Shown in pieces: positions 50,748 to 59,919 of a DNA stretch of 64,000 nucleotides. A model generated the notes under the pieces. The model was given only the letters and a program-made list of their open reading frames with translations. It made no database searches and was not told where the DNA came from. Position 1 is the stretch's first letter. Each line of letters opens with the position of its first letter. This DNA comes from Marinobacter manganoxydans MnI7-9 (GTDB lineage Bacteria > Pseudomonadota > Gammaproteobacteria > Pseudomonadales > Oleiphilaceae): the NCBI RefSeq assembly GCF_000235625.1, contig NZ_AGTR01000014.1, positions 171,485-235,484 of the forward strand. The letters run 5' to 3'. The position numbers were made by a program, and so were the translations under genes.

Positions 50748-50823
50748 TCCTCTCGGTTTTTGGTTACCACTATCAATCTAGAGGCCGCATCTACGAAGGC
50801 AAACGGGATTTGGTCTTGCCGGC
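50720..50823. repeat. 15-bp direct repeat flanking the yehZ start
   Basis: GCAAACGGGATTTGG occurs at 50720-50734, inside the yehZ signal-peptide codons, and again at 50809-50823, 62 bp upstream of its start. It could be a duplication remnant or a repeated binding site. Confidence 0.45.
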
Positions 50824-50921
50824 ACCGGCCCGCAGGAGGCCAGTTCCAAAATCGGGCGGAACGGACATCGTATTTGAAATCCGGAAACCCAACGGGTTAG
50901 GCTGTCTAAATAGCGAGCAGC

Positions 50922-52013
50922 ATGGTAGTGAAGGTTATGGCACAGACCCTGGAAAAGACCCTCGAACCCACCTCCACCGTAGCGCCCCTGAACCCTGATA
51001 ACGTGGCACTGCTCGAACAGGAAGGTTTAACCCTCAAGCCACTGGACCCTATCGGCGTTGAGATCTACGGATCCGACGTGCGCAACCAGCTGCCAGAGCC
51101 GGCTATCAAGGCCCTGGAAGAGGAAATGGCAAATCGCGGGTTCATCGTATTCAAGCACCAAGCCGGCCTTTCCCCCGATGAACTGATTGAAGCCTGCAAA
51201 TGGTGGGGCGGGCGCGAGATCCATTCCACCCACGGCGTGCATCCCGCAACACCCGGCCGTAACCGGCACATTTTCCGCTGCTCTAACGATGGCCGCCAGG
51301 GCATTCTTGGCGTTGGCCCGCAATGGCACAACGATGGCAGTTTCGAAGCCGCCACCTTCTCCCACAGCGCCTACTACATGGCCCGTGCGCCAGAGAATGG
51401 CGGCGGCACCCACTTCGCGCACCAGGGTGCGGCCTTTGAAGCACTCCCTCCGGAGAAACAGGATTTCTGGGAAAGACTGGTGTCGGTAAACTCCGCATCC
51501 AGTGTGACCCACCCCGTGGTTCACACCCACCCGATTTCCGGTCGCAAGAGTGTCTGGCTGCATCTGGGCATGACCGGCGCCGTGCTGGAGCGCCTGCCGG
51601 AAGAAGGTCTGACGCTCGACCAGTTAAAGACTCTGCCTGCACCCGCGGACAGCTTCCACCTGCTGGACGACGCCGCCATGAAGGAACTGTTCAACGATTA
51701 CAATGATCTGCTGAACGATTCCTTCGAGGGTGGCTACGGAATTCGCTACGAATACGAAACCGGCGATCTGTTATTTATCGATAACTGGGCCGTCGCCCAC
51801 CGCGCCGCGCCAGAAGCGCATCTGCCGGCAGAGCAACAGGGACTGCGCATCATGGACCGGGTCACCATCAAGGCACCGAGAAACCTGTCGCCCCATTTCG
51901 GGCTGCCCCAATACATCAACATGGCCGGCCCCCACCCGTTCAACAAAGACGGCGTATGGCAGGCCGGTGGCGTGGGCTTCCGGTGGAAAGACGATATCCG
52001 CATGCAGAACTGA
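50922..52013 (+). CDS. TauD/TfdA family Fe(II)/2-oxoglutarate dioxygenase
   Basis: A 363-residue dioxygenase. The iron facial triad is His and Asp in QWHNDGSF (about 136-138) and His in WAVAHRAAP; the 2-oxoglutarate-binding Arg is in RIMDRVTI. It is divergent from the yehZYXW operon, and members of this family hydroxylate sulfonates, betaines or amino acids, so a link to osmolyte use is possible but unproven. Two in-frame ATGs (50922, 50937) exist, neither with a strong ribosome-binding site. Confidence 0.83.
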   Translation: MVVKVMAQTLEKTLEPTSTVAPLNPDNVALLEQEGLTLKPLDPIGVEIYGSDVRNQLPEPAIKALEEEMANRGFIVFKHQAGLSPDELIEACKWWGGREIHSTHGVHPATPGRNRHIFRCSNDGRQGILGVGPQWHNDGSFEAATFSHSAYYMARAPENGGGTHFAHQGAAFEALPPEKQDFWERLVSVNSASSVTHPVVHTHPISGRKSVWLHLGMTGAVLERLPEEGLTLDQLKTLPAPADSFHLLDDAAMKELFNDYNDLLNDSFEGGYGIRYEYETGDLLFIDNWAVAHRAAPEAHLPAEQQGLRIMDRVTIKAPRNLSPHFGLPQYINMAGPHPFNKDGVWQAGGVGFRWKDDIRMQN

Positions 52014-52040
52014 TTCACCCGTTTTGCATGCGGCCGTGCG

Positions 52041-52349
52041 TCACTGCACCGGCTGACAACCGCGCACAGCGAGAGAGATATTCGTTGCCGCCTTTATCTG
52101 ATCGTAGTATTTCGCGGCGGTTTTCACGCCCATATCCGCGTAGTTCCCGGCACTGGGGCTGATCAAGGTGCCCAGCTGGGCCCAAGCCGCCGCGGATTGC
52201 CGGTCACTCTCATAGGCTGAAAATGCCTGGTAGATTTCATTACAGGTAATGCCGTCTCCATCCATAGCTGCGGAAGAAACATGAGAGGACGTCTGACAGC
52301 CCGTCAAAGCGCCAACCGCCAACAAAAACCCAAGACTCTTGTACTTCAT
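52041..52349 (-). CDS. Small lipoprotein of unknown function
   Basis: 102 residues with signal peptide and lipobox ALTGC at about 14-18. The mature protein has two more cysteines (TCNE near 36, RGCQ near 98) that could form a disulfide. No family recognised. It is convergent with the dioxygenase gene. Confidence 0.65.
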   Translation of the reverse strand: MKYKSLGFLLAVGALTGCQTSSHVSSAAMDGDGITCNEIYQAFSAYESDRQSAAAWAQLGTLISPSAGNYADMGVKTAAKYYDQIKAATNISLAVRGCQPVQ

Positions 52350-52510
52350 TGATCAGGTCTCCCAGGCCGTAATGGCCTCTTTTCGAAAGTATGGATAGCA
52401 TGGTCTTATACATTCCAGCCCGATGCCAGACCTGCTGGTCTCAATGGAAAGATGCATTGAAAATTCCTCGCCACAAACTAAGCTATTCCTGTCTCTTCAC
52501 TCTTTTGAGC

Positions 52511-53326
52511 ATGCCCATGAAAGCGTGTCTTCATGCAGGTCTCACTCTCGCGCTATCCATTCTGCTTCTCTGGAGCCCAGCCCGAATTGGCCATGCGGAA
52601 ACCGTCCTGCACGTTGCCTACGAAGATAAAACGCAATTCCCCTACTACATGGGCGACACCCAGGAGGTTCTGGAGAGACCCGGCGCAGCGGTGGAGCTGG
52701 TCAAATTGCTGGAAGAGCGGGTACCGGGGTTGCGGATCAAGTTCAGCCGATACCCCTGGAAACGATGCCTGGCCATGCTCGAAACCGGCCAGGTAGATGG
52801 TATTTTCAATGCTTCTTACAATGCTGCCCGCACCCGAATTGGCGAATACCCCTGGCGGGACGGTCAGGTTGACCCTACCCGCCGACTAACCACCATCAGC
52901 TACAATCTCTATGTCCTGCCAGATACAGAGCTGGGCTGGAGCGGCAAGGCTTTCGAAGACACGGACCTGTCAGTTGGCGCCCCATTGGGCTACTCAATCG
53001 TGAACGATCTGGAGAACCTGGGCGTTTCCGTAATCAAGGTTCGGAGTTCCAGGCAGAGCCTGCAGTTACTGACTGCCAGACGCGTTCATGCCGTTGCGCT
53101 CCAATCGGTCACCGCCGATTTTCTGTTACGCCAGAACGCCAGGCAGCTCCCGGGCATTGTCCGGATTGATCCCCCTCTCAAAACCAAGCCCTACTACCTG
53201 ATGCTCTCACGGGAATTCAAAGCGGCAAACCCGGAGCTTGCAGAGCACATATGGAATGCCATCGGCGAACTCAGAGAAGAAAAGCTTGAGGCCCTGGCGC
53301 AGCCCTATCTATCCGAGTCCGGCTAG
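52511..53326 (+). CDS. Periplasmic solute-binding protein-like, SBP_bac_3
   Basis: About 271 residues. After two possible starts (ATG at 52511 or 52517) comes the signal peptide MKACLHAGLTLALSILLLWS ending near HAE. The mature protein follows the bacterial extracellular solute-binding family 3 layout (LLEERVPGLRIKFSRYPWKR, then GQVDGIFNASY). No ABC permease is adjacent, so it may serve as a sensor-type or orphan binding protein; such stand-alone members are common in this group. Ligand unknown. Confidence 0.75.
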   Translation: MPMKACLHAGLTLALSILLLWSPARIGHAETVLHVAYEDKTQFPYYMGDTQEVLERPGAAVELVKLLEERVPGLRIKFSRYPWKRCLAMLETGQVDGIFNASYNAARTRIGEYPWRDGQVDPTRRLTTISYNLYVLPDTELGWSGKAFEDTDLSVGAPLGYSIVNDLENLGVSVIKVRSSRQSLQLLTARRVHAVALQSVTADFLLRQNARQLPGIVRIDPPLKTKPYYLMLSREFKAANPELAEHIWNAIGELREEKLEALAQPYLSESG

Positions 53327-53348
53327 TCAGCTTTCCCACTTATTTGGC

Positions 53349-54275
53349 CTATTGAGAGTGAGTAAGCCCATAGTCGATGGCAGCACACACCGCCGCGGCC
53401 TGCGCGGCATTGCATTGCTCGGGGGTTACGCGGGGGCTGTCGGGGTAAACCTCGGTGGTGGTCCGGTAGGGCGCACTCGTAATACCGGCGCACAGGCCCC
53501 ACTGCGTGAGCGGATACGCGATCACGCCCCGGGCGACCACCGGGGAGCCGAAGATCTCGCCGCTGTCATCGGCCGGCGCAATATGCGTCACCTGCTCCAC
53601 CGCTCTGATCAATGCCTGCTGGAATTCAGGCTGTGGGTTCTCGCTGTCGTCGACCACGTAAAAGCCATCGGGAATCCCCGCCGGTTCGAACGGCTTGCCG
53701 TCGCGGGCAGCCAGCGCCGGGCGAAACTCCGATTCGTCGGTATCGGCAGTCTCGTGCAGGTCGATATGAATCAAGGCACTGTCACGAACAGGCGCTACCA
53801 ATCGCATAAGGGCGGCTGACTCCTCCGCCCGACTGCCCTCGTGGAATGAACGGTTGGGATCAATCGCATTATAGTTCCAGCGATGAATGCGCTCATACGC
53901 CCAGGGACTGACACAGGGCGCAACCAGCAAGTTCACGCGGCCGGCATAATCCTCCGCGTGCTTATCCAGGAACTGCAGCGCGCCATGCACACCACTGGTT
54001 TCATACCCGTGAACGCCGCCGGTTATCAGCACCACCGGCAGATCGTTATTCCAGTCGCGGCTGCGAATCGCCATCAGCGGATAGTAATCCGGGCCGTAAT
54101 CCAGAGCGCCGTACTCTTCCACATCAAAGCGCGAGCGCAGGCCCTCGATCACACTCAACACCTCCGCCTCGTAACTGCGCTGGCGGGTCTGCCGTGACAA
54201 CCACTCGGCGCGTTCCGCATCGCCCCAGGGAGTGCCGGGAGTGCCAATTGGATAGGGTGTTGAAACTGTGTTCAT
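53349..54275 (-). CDS. M14-type zinc carboxypeptidase-like protein
   Basis: 308 residues. Zinc ligands are seen in [10 protein letters not shown] (HxxE, about 87-90) and [10 protein letters not shown] (His near 167); [10 protein letters not shown] contains the likely catalytic Glu. Substrate-binding NPNRSF-like NAIDPNRSF is present. It matches M14/succinylglutamate desuccinylase-like enzymes without a signal peptide. Its ATG overlaps the preceding hydrolase stop by 4 bp, so the two are coupled and may act on one peptide or amide substrate. Confidence 0.8.
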   Translation of the reverse strand: MNTVSTPYPIGTPGTPWGDAERAEWLSRQTRQRSYEAEVLSVIEGLRSRFDVEEYGALDYGPDYYPLMAIRSRDWNNDLPVVLITGGVHGYETSGVHGALQFLDKHAEDYAGRVNLLVAPCVSPWAYERIHRWNYNAIDPNRSFHEGSRAEESAALMRLVAPVRDSALIHIDLHETADTDESEFRPALAARDGKPFEPAGIPDGFYVVDDSENPQPEFQQALIRAVEQVTHIAPADDSGEIFGSPVVARGVIAYPLTQWGLCAGITSAPYRTTTEVYPDSPRVTPEQCNAAQAAAVCAAIDYGLTHSQ

Positions 54276-55486
54276 AGCAGCGCTCCGTTAACGATTGCCC
54301 GTAACTCCTGACGGATGGGGTATGTTGATGAGGGAATCAGTTGCGTCATGAAGATCATCACCAGCTCCTCCACGGGATCGACGAAAAAGTTGGTGCTCGC
54401 AAGGCCACCCCAACCGTACTCACCGACCGATCCGTTGGTCTGGGATTTGGCGACGTCGGTTTTTACCGAAAAGCCCAGACCAAAGCCAGTGCCGGCATAA
54501 GGTGTCTCGCTGAAAGCACCGACAGACAGGCCCGGTAGGTCCTGATTGTAAGGCAGGTGGTTACGACACATGAATTCCAGAGTTTTTCGACCAATAATCC
54601 GCCGCCCGCGGAACTCGCCACCCTGGCACAGTGCCTGGGCGAAGTGGAAATAATCGTCGATGGTGGAAACCAGCCCGCCGCCGCCGGACACGAACTGAGG
54701 CTTGCGCCGGAAGGGAGACGTCTCGGGGTCATCCTGCAGCGTGAACTGATCTCCAGCCTGGTACTGATAGCAGGCAGCGAAGCGGTCAAGTTGATCATCC
54801 CGAACATGGAAGCCGGTGTCAGGCATATCCAGAGGCTCAAAAATATGCTCCCGCAGATACTCATCAAACGGCTTACCCGACAGCAACTGCACCAGATACC
54901 CAAGCACATCCGTGCTGACCGAATAGTTCCAGGCTGTGCCCGGGGAAAACTCCAGAGGCAGCTCTGCGAGGTGATCGACCAGGGCTTCCAGCGTCATACT
55001 CCGGCTGCCATCCAGCTTAAGCTCGCGATAGGCAGCATCAACGTTGGTGCGCTGCATAAATCCGTAAGTCAGGCCTGACATATGCGTGAACAGGTCGCGA
55101 ATTGTCATGGTGCTGGATGCAGACGTGGTCAGGAAGTTGGGGTAAACCCCGCTTTTATAAATCCGCCGGGTTCTCCAGGCAGGAATATACTTGTGTACGG
55201 GATCATCCAGTAAAAACCGCCCCTGCTCATAAAGCTGCATCATGGCGATAGATGTGATCGGCTTGGTCATGGAATAGATGCGGAACACCGTATCCCGGCG
55301 GACCGGCTTGTTGCGTTCCACGTCCATCAGTCCCTGGGCTTTCACATAGGCAATTTCCCCTTGCCGGGCGACCAGTGTCAGCGCGCCGGGTAACTTCCCG
55401 GGCTGGACGTAGCAACGGTCAAGGTGGCTTTCAATGTTTGAAAGATGATCCGTAGACAGGCCAGCAACCTGTGAGTGTTCCGTCAT
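54272..55486 (-). CDS. Serine hydrolase, beta-lactamase/EstB class C fold
   Basis: About 404 residues. The nucleophile Ser and base Lys are in YSMTKPITS, the Tyr motif in WNYSVSTDV, and the third box is represented by YGWGGLAST. This arrangement suits EstB-type esterases and D-aminopeptidases more than true beta-lactamases. No signal peptide. The ATG at 55486 is preferred; a TTG at 55525 would add 13 residues. First gene of a pair with the M14-type protein. Confidence 0.83.
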   Translation of the reverse strand: MTEHSQVAGLSTDHLSNIESHLDRCYVQPGKLPGALTLVARQGEIAYVKAQGLMDVERNKPVRRDTVFRIYSMTKPITSIAMMQLYEQGRFLLDDPVHKYIPAWRTRRIYKSGVYPNFLTTSASSTMTIRDLFTHMSGLTYGFMQRTNVDAAYRELKLDGSRSMTLEALVDHLAELPLEFSPGTAWNYSVSTDVLGYLVQLLSGKPFDEYLREHIFEPLDMPDTGFHVRDDQLDRFAACYQYQAGDQFTLQDDPETSPFRRKPQFVSGGGGLVSTIDDYFHFAQALCQGGEFRGRRIIGRKTLEFMCRNHLPYNQDLPGLSVGAFSETPYAGTGFGLGFSVKTDVAKSQTNGSVGEYGWGGLASTNFFVDPVEELVMIFMTQLIPSSTYPIRQELRAIVNGALL

Positions 55487-55530
55487 AGAGGGGGCACCTA
55501 CTTGCGGGTTTTCGGATTTATGCAACTAGC

Positions 55531-55932
55531 TTACTCTGGCAGGCCCTCAAACTCTGGCACGTCGCCAAAGTCGCCATCCCAGGGTGCTTTACTGCCTGTA
55601 AAAATGTGGGCTGTGGGTACCATGGAGATTCTGCTGTCTAAACATCCTGCAGGAACGACAACAACACCTTCAAGCTGAGTGCTCGGCAATGCTGACCCGC
55701 ACAACTTACAAAAGCTCTTGTTGTGACGAGTGCCAGAGAGCGTAAAGGAGGTCACAGCGTCTTTACCGGATAACCAGGTCAATTCAGCGGACTGCGAGAA
55801 CAAATTTGCCGCATGAGCAGATCCGGTATCTTTTTGGCAGTGTTGGCAATGACACAGATAGAAACTGTCGAAACTGCCTTGTACCTCAAATTTCACAGTG
55901 CCACACAGGCAGGAACCAGAATGAACAGTCAT
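55531..55932 (-). CDS. GFA/CENP-V domain zinc protein
   Basis: 133 residues with the glutathione-dependent formaldehyde-activating fold: cysteines in SCLCGTV, CHCQHCQKDTGS and FCKLCGSALP form two zinc sites in the canonical order. Most such proteins are not proven formaldehyde enzymes. It is a single gene. Confidence 0.87.
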   Translation of the reverse strand: MTVHSGSCLCGTVKFEVQGSFDSFYLCHCQHCQKDTGSAHAANLFSQSAELTWLSGKDAVTSFTLSGTRHNKSFCKLCGSALPSTQLEGVVVVPAGCLDSRISMVPTAHIFTGSKAPWDGDFGDVPEFEGLPE

Positions 55933-55997
55933 CGGTTTTTCTCTATCGCCTCTTACTGAGACACCTGAAACATCGCGAACAGGCAGCCCGGCAGTGA

Positions 55998-56324
55998 TTA
56001 TTGTTTACGTGATCTTAGTGCTGCACCGTAGGCCATTGTCGCCCAATGACGCATTTCTGATGGGTCTTCCAGCGCCTCTTCGGGTGCCAGGTAGTATGAC
56101 ATTCCCACCATTCTCTGTCCCTTCGGATACATGAACTGTGATAACCCACGTTCTTCAAAACAGCTGACGGACTCAGAGTCTACTTTCAGGTAGAGCATGT
56201 CGTCGGCGACAAGGCCTATCATCACATCATCGTGGTAGATGCCGTAGCCACCAAACATCTTTCTGGCGCGAATTTCACCGAATTCGGAAAAAGTTTCTTT
56301 TAGGTATTCGATGTATTCACTCAC
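55998..56324 (-). CDS. TfoX/Sxy N-terminal domain protein
   Basis: About 108 residues from a GTG at 56324, giving VSEYIEYLKETFSEFGEIRA at the start, where family members begin. The core ARKMFGGYGIYHDDVMIGLV is the TfoX N-domain signature. The C-terminal TfoX domain is absent, so it is not full-length Sxy and a competence role is uncertain. An ATG at 56378 would add 18 residues unrelated to the family. Confidence 0.75.
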   Translation of the reverse strand: MSEYIEYLKETFSEFGEIRARKMFGGYGIYHDDVMIGLVADDMLYLKVDSESVSCFEERGLSQFMYPKGQRMVGMSYYLAPEEALEDPSEMRHWATMAYGAALRSRKQ

Positions 56325-56397
56325 TTTTCCAGCACTCGCATATCTAAAAGCCTGTAGTGCGGCAGGGCATCCAACCATTGAACAAGAGGAATTTCGA

Positions 56398-56478
56398 ATG
56401 CCTTATGTCAATATCAAGATCACCGATGACAACTGGGGCGTCAAAGGGGAAACCGTCACCGAACTGCGAAAACGATAA
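56398..56478 (+). pseudogene. 4-Oxalocrotonate tautomerase remnant with internal in-frame deletion
   Basis: A 26-codon ORF with a good ribosome-binding site (AGAGGA). It begins MPYVNIKIT, the exact N-terminus of 4-oxalocrotonate tautomerase-like proteins including catalytic Pro after removal of Met, and ends DDNWGVKGETVTELRKR, which matches their C-terminal end. About 35-40 middle residues are missing while the frame is preserved. It lies 27 bp before nitronate monooxygenase. Confidence 0.7.
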
Positions 56479-56505
56479 CCAACTAACAGGGGAGCAGAAC
56501 TCACC

Positions 56506-57546
56506 ATGACCACCCTCCGGGAACTTCTGAACGTTGACTACCCAGTGATTCAGGCGCCCATGGCGGGCGTGCAGGACAGCGCGTTGACCATCGCAGTTTC
56601 CAAAGCGGGCGGGCTGGGTTCGCTCCCCTGCGCCATGCTCACAGGCGAAAAAATCCGCGAAGAAATCGCCAATATCCGGGCCGCAACAGACCGGCCCTTC
56701 AACCTGAATTTCTTCTGCCACACCCAGCCACCGGAAGACCCGGAGAAAGAAGCCGCCTGGCGGCAAAGCCTGCAACCCTACTACCAGGAACTGAGGCTGG
56801 AGATGAACGAAGACGCCGGCGGCCCAGGCCGCCGCCCTTTCGATGAACAAACGGCCGACCTGGTGGCTGAATTGAAGCCTGCGGTAGTGAGCTTTCACTT
56901 CGGCTTACCGGCCCCCGATTTGGTGGCCCATATCAAATCCAACGGTGTTAAAGTACTGGCCAGTGCCACTACGGTGGCCGAAGCCTTGTGGCTGGAGGAG
57001 AGAGGCGCGGACGCCATCATTGCTCAAGGGCTCGAGGCCGGTGGTCACCGCGGCCACTTTCTGTCTGACGACCTTGGTCTGCACATGGGTATCTTTGCGT
57101 TACTCCCCCGAATCACATCCAGAGTGAAGCTCCCTGTAATTGCGGCAGGCGGCATTGCCTCTTCCGAAGGTGTCAAAGCAGCCATACAACTGGGCGCCAC
57201 CGCGGCCCAGGTCGGCACAGCTTACCTGCTGTGTACCGAAGCAAAAACCAGTGCCATCCACCGGGCCGCCCTTCAGTCCCAGCAAGCTTCCCACACCGAA
57301 ATCACCAACGTGTTTTCCGGCCGGCCAGCGCGCGGCATCGACAACCGGCTCATTCGCGAGCAAGGCCCTATCAGTTTGCGCGTGCCTGATTTTCCCAATG
57401 CGGCGGCTGCGTTGGCACCCCTCAGATCGGAGGCGGAAAAGCTTGGCAAGGGAGACTTTTCGCCCCTTTGGGCGGGGCAGAACACCATGGGGTGCGAAGA
57501 GATCTCAGCCGGGGAAATGACGTTGAGGTTGGCGGGTTTCGAGTAA
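56506..57546 (+). CDS. Nitronate monooxygenase
   Basis: A 346-residue FMN-dependent TIM-barrel enzyme oxidising alkyl nitronates. QAPMAGVQDS at the N-terminus, the catalytic His in QGLEAGGHRGHF, and phosphate-binding AAGGIASSEGVKAA are typical of class I NMO. It follows a tautomerase remnant, and a ribosome-binding site GGGGAG lies 10 bases upstream. Alternative annotation as a 2-nitropropane dioxygenase refers to the same family. Confidence 0.9.
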   Translation: MTTLRELLNVDYPVIQAPMAGVQDSALTIAVSKAGGLGSLPCAMLTGEKIREEIANIRAATDRPFNLNFFCHTQPPEDPEKEAAWRQSLQPYYQELRLEMNEDAGGPGRRPFDEQTADLVAELKPAVVSFHFGLPAPDLVAHIKSNGVKVLASATTVAEALWLEERGADAIIAQGLEAGGHRGHFLSDDLGLHMGIFALLPRITSRVKLPVIAAGGIASSEGVKAAIQLGATAAQVGTAYLLCTEAKTSAIHRAALQSQQASHTEITNVFSGRPARGIDNRLIREQGPISLRVPDFPNAAAALAPLRSEAEKLGKGDFSPLWAGQNTMGCEEISAGEMTLRLAGFE

Positions 57547-57620
57547 TGCTTGCTGGCGAACAAATGCCTTCTGCATCTTGCCAGAAAAGGCCAAGTAAAA
57601 GACGAAGGCAACAGCCGGTT

Positions 57621-58490
57621 TTAAAGCCCCCTCTTGGCTTCAGCTATTACAGTCTTCATCCTCGCCTGAAGTGCCCGATGCCGGGGAACGCACAGATATA
57701 ACGTTTCGCTGACCGGGTTAGCGAGAGGATGAGCTTTGATGTGCTCAGACTTCTCAAAGGCCTCAACGGCATGTGCAGGTAAGACGGTAAAACCCAAACC
57801 CATACTAACCGGCTCCAGAATCAAACCGATCTGGTTCGAGAACCCCTTTCTGGGAAACAGGTTACTGTGCTGAAACTCAGGGTAATTGGCACCAAGAAGC
57901 AAGCTGGCGTGATGACTCCCATCCGGGTGATCGATAAACCCTAGAGCCATCAGAGTGTCCCAGTCCGGTTCCTCGACAGTAGCAGGTGTTACCAACAGCA
58001 GCGATTCCTGCGCGACAGGCGTGCAACTTACCTCGGACAGGGTAGATTTCGAAGTCATGAATCCGAGATCAACAATCGACTTCGCGATCGCGTTCTCCAC
58101 ATCCGGATTTGGCGCAAACCGGTAATCGATAACAAGCTTCGGGTGCTTGCTCTGTAGCGCCAAGAGATGTGGATAAAGCTTCAGCCCGACACTACCCGGA
58201 GACATGATCCGCACACTGCCTGCAAAGGGCGGATCCTCTCCGACTGTCTGTTCCAGATTCGACAACGCAAAGAGGATGCCCTGCGCCTCGGTATAAAGCC
58301 TTTCGCCTGCACCCGATAGAGAAAACTGCTTACCCTGCCTCACAAGCAATTCGGTACCGAGCTGCTCTTCAAGCTTACGCACATGCTGACTAACACCCGA
58401 CTGGGTCATGTGAAGGCGCTCGGCAGTTCGGGTGAAATGACCGACTTCCACCAGTGTGCAAAAGGTGCGTAACCAGGCCGTGTTTATCAT
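57621..58490 (-). CDS. LysR family transcriptional regulator
   Basis: 289 residues: N-terminal winged helix (about 4-62, with GHFTRTAERLHMTQSGVSQH) and a C-terminal effector domain. It is divergent from the VOC gene whose start is at 58585; the shared region has ATTACGTAAT at 58494-58503, a possible binding half. Its natural target was probably the VOC gene, now cut by an insertion sequence. Confidence 0.88.
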   Translation of the reverse strand: MINTAWLRTFCTLVEVGHFTRTAERLHMTQSGVSQHVRKLEEQLGTELLVRQGKQFSLSGAGERLYTEAQGILFALSNLEQTVGEDPPFAGSVRIMSPGSVGLKLYPHLLALQSKHPKLVIDYRFAPNPDVENAIAKSIVDLGFMTSKSTLSEVSCTPVAQESLLLVTPATVEEPDWDTLMALGFIDHPDGSHHASLLLGANYPEFQHSNLFPRKGFSNQIGLILEPVSMGLGFTVLPAHAVEAFEKSEHIKAHPLANPVSETLYLCVPRHRALQARMKTVIAEAKRGL

Positions 58491-58584
58491 TACATTACGT
58501 AATCTTTTAGAGAATAAATGATAATTTTAACTAATTAACAACCCCATGTAACCTGCTTTCAGTCTTAACAGAGGAGGGCAGCCA

Positions 58585-58600
58585 ATGAGCAACGTGTACC
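58585..58600 (+). pseudogene. 5' fragment of the VOC gene before the insertion
   Basis: GAGGAG at about 58571 and ATG at 58585 begin MSNVY; the IS starts at 58601. The coding sequence resumes after the second GTACC at 59920-59924 and reads MSNVYPRNFSHIGISV when one target copy is removed. Confidence 0.8.
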
Positions 58601-58631
58601 TGTAGTTGCCCCCGCTAAACCGGACACCACC

Positions 58632-59447
58632 TCATTCGTTTGATGCCAGTTCTGCCCGGTACTCCCAGGGCGATTTCATTTTCAGCCCCTTGTGTGGGTG
58701 GCTGCGGTTATAGTCTTCGACCCATTCCGGCAACCTGGCCATCACCGTGGCGGCATCAGGGAGATCGTTCAAGTACACATAGTCGCGCTTAAACGTCTTC
58801 ACGAAGGCCTCAGCCATGCCGTTGCTCTGAGGGCTTCTCACCGGTGTGGTACACACTACAAAGCCCAGAGAGGACGCGAAGGCTCGCGTTTCTTTGGCAA
58901 TGTAGCAACTGCCATTGTCCGTCAGCCATTCCAGCGGATGAGGCACTCGCTCTGACTGGCCGAACCGGTATTCCAAGCTTTCCAGCAGCAGGTCCTGAAC
59001 CATCTCACCGGTGATGCCACCAGTAGTCGCTACATAGCGCATCAGCTCGCGATCACAGCAGTCCAGGCTGAAGGCTACACGGACAACCTCCTTGTTCCAG
59101 CAGCGGATCTCAAAGCCATCTGAGCACCAGCGAAGGTCCGGCTTCAACGTAATAACCTGGCCATTGTGGCAGCGCTCTTGAGGTCGCCCTGTATACCGGG
59201 GTAACAGCAGCCCATCCTGCTTCATCAGTCGGTACACGCGCTTGTGGTTTACTCGCTCATCGTTGGCTGCGAGCAACCGATTCAGTCGAGCCGTGATCCT
59301 TCGATAGCCATTGGCAGCACGGGCCTCGCACAGCTCACGGATAAACGGTAAATGCCGGTCATCGTCCTGTTTGCTGTATCTCGGGCTTCGGCCTTTCTGG
59401 CGACCATGAAGGCGATCCAACAGATTGGAGCGCGATACCTTCAGCAC
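58632..59447 (-). CDS. IS2-group transposase OrfB (DDE domain)
   Basis: 271 residues from the internal ATG. The catalytic residues are Asp in RWCSDGFEIR, Asp in WLTDNGSCYIA and Glu in SNGMAEAFVKTFKRDY. The frame stays open upstream and joins orfA by a -1 shift at CAAAAAAG (59507-59514), after which it reads KKVDLAHAVAATGRYPLKRV. The active transposase is therefore expected to be the OrfAB fusion. Confidence 0.92.
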   Translation of the reverse strand: MLKVSRSNLLDRLHGRQKGRSPRYSKQDDDRHLPFIRELCEARAANGYRRITARLNRLLAANDERVNHKRVYRLMKQDGLLLPRYTGRPQERCHNGQVITLKPDLRWCSDGFEIRCWNKEVVRVAFSLDCCDRELMRYVATTGGITGEMVQDLLLESLEYRFGQSERVPHPLEWLTDNGSCYIAKETRAFASSLGFVVCTTPVRSPQSNGMAEAFVKTFKRDYVYLNDLPDAATVMARLPEWVEDYNRSHPHKGLKMKSPWEYRAELASNE

Positions 59448-59461
59448 TTCAGCAACCCGCT

Positions 59462-59848
59462 TCAGAGGGTATCGTCCGGTGGCAGCAACGGCATGCGCGA
59501 GATCAACTTTTTTGACTGAGCCACCTCCAGGGCTTCCCGGAGTATTTCAGCTTCCATCGTCTTGCGGCCCAACATCCGCTCCAGCTCCCGAACCTTCTTG
59601 TTCAGGGCTTTCACCTCGGATGCGCTTACAACCTCATCACCGGATTCAATCGCGGACATGCCACCGTCTTTCATCAGCTTCTTCCAACGGAACAACAGAC
59701 TTGCTGATATACCATGACGCCGGGCTACAAGCGATACCGACATGCCTGGCTGCTCACACTCTGCAACCATGAATGCTTTCTCCTGCGCGGAATACCGGCG
59801 ACGGCGCTGCACTCCGGTTATGACTTCGATTCTCTCCACCTTGGACAC
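59462..59848 (-). CDS. IS2-group transposase OrfA (DNA-binding)
   Basis: 128 residues. A helix-turn-helix (SVSLVARRHGISASLLFRWK, about 36-55) and a leucine-zipper-like segment (about 78-105). The A AAA AAG slippery heptamer at 59507-59513 is in the proper zero frame for -1 frameshifting into orfB. Confidence 0.9.
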   Translation of the reverse strand: MSKVERIEVITGVQRRRRYSAQEKAFMVAECEQPGMSVSLVARRHGISASLLFRWKKLMKDGGMSAIESGDEVVSASEVKALNKKVRELERMLGRKTMEAEILREALEVAQSKKLISRMPLLPPDDTL

Positions 59849-59919
59849 TCCTTTGCACTAGGTCTATGCCTAGGCCTTTGCTTCTACCAAGGTGTCCGGT
59901 TTAAATGGGGGCTACTACA

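Larger units (their letters stand above)
58601..59919 (-). mobile_element. IS3 family, IS2-group insertion sequence
   Basis: 1319 bp. The left terminal repeat starts TGTAGTTGCCCCC and the right one, reversed, starts TGTAGTAGCCCCC; both end AAACCGGACACC. A 5-bp target duplication GTACC flanks it (58596-58600 and 59920-59924). It carries orfA and orfB on the minus strand with an A6G slippery site. Both frames look intact, so it may be active. Length, duplication size and OrfB wording agree with the IS2 group. Confidence 0.93.

Noticed and set aside
59714-59919. Independent start of the VOC gene inside the IS
   Set aside because: The upstream codons are IS terminal sequence; the native start is at 58585 and is separated by the insertion. 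Chimeric expression is possible but not supported by a promoter.
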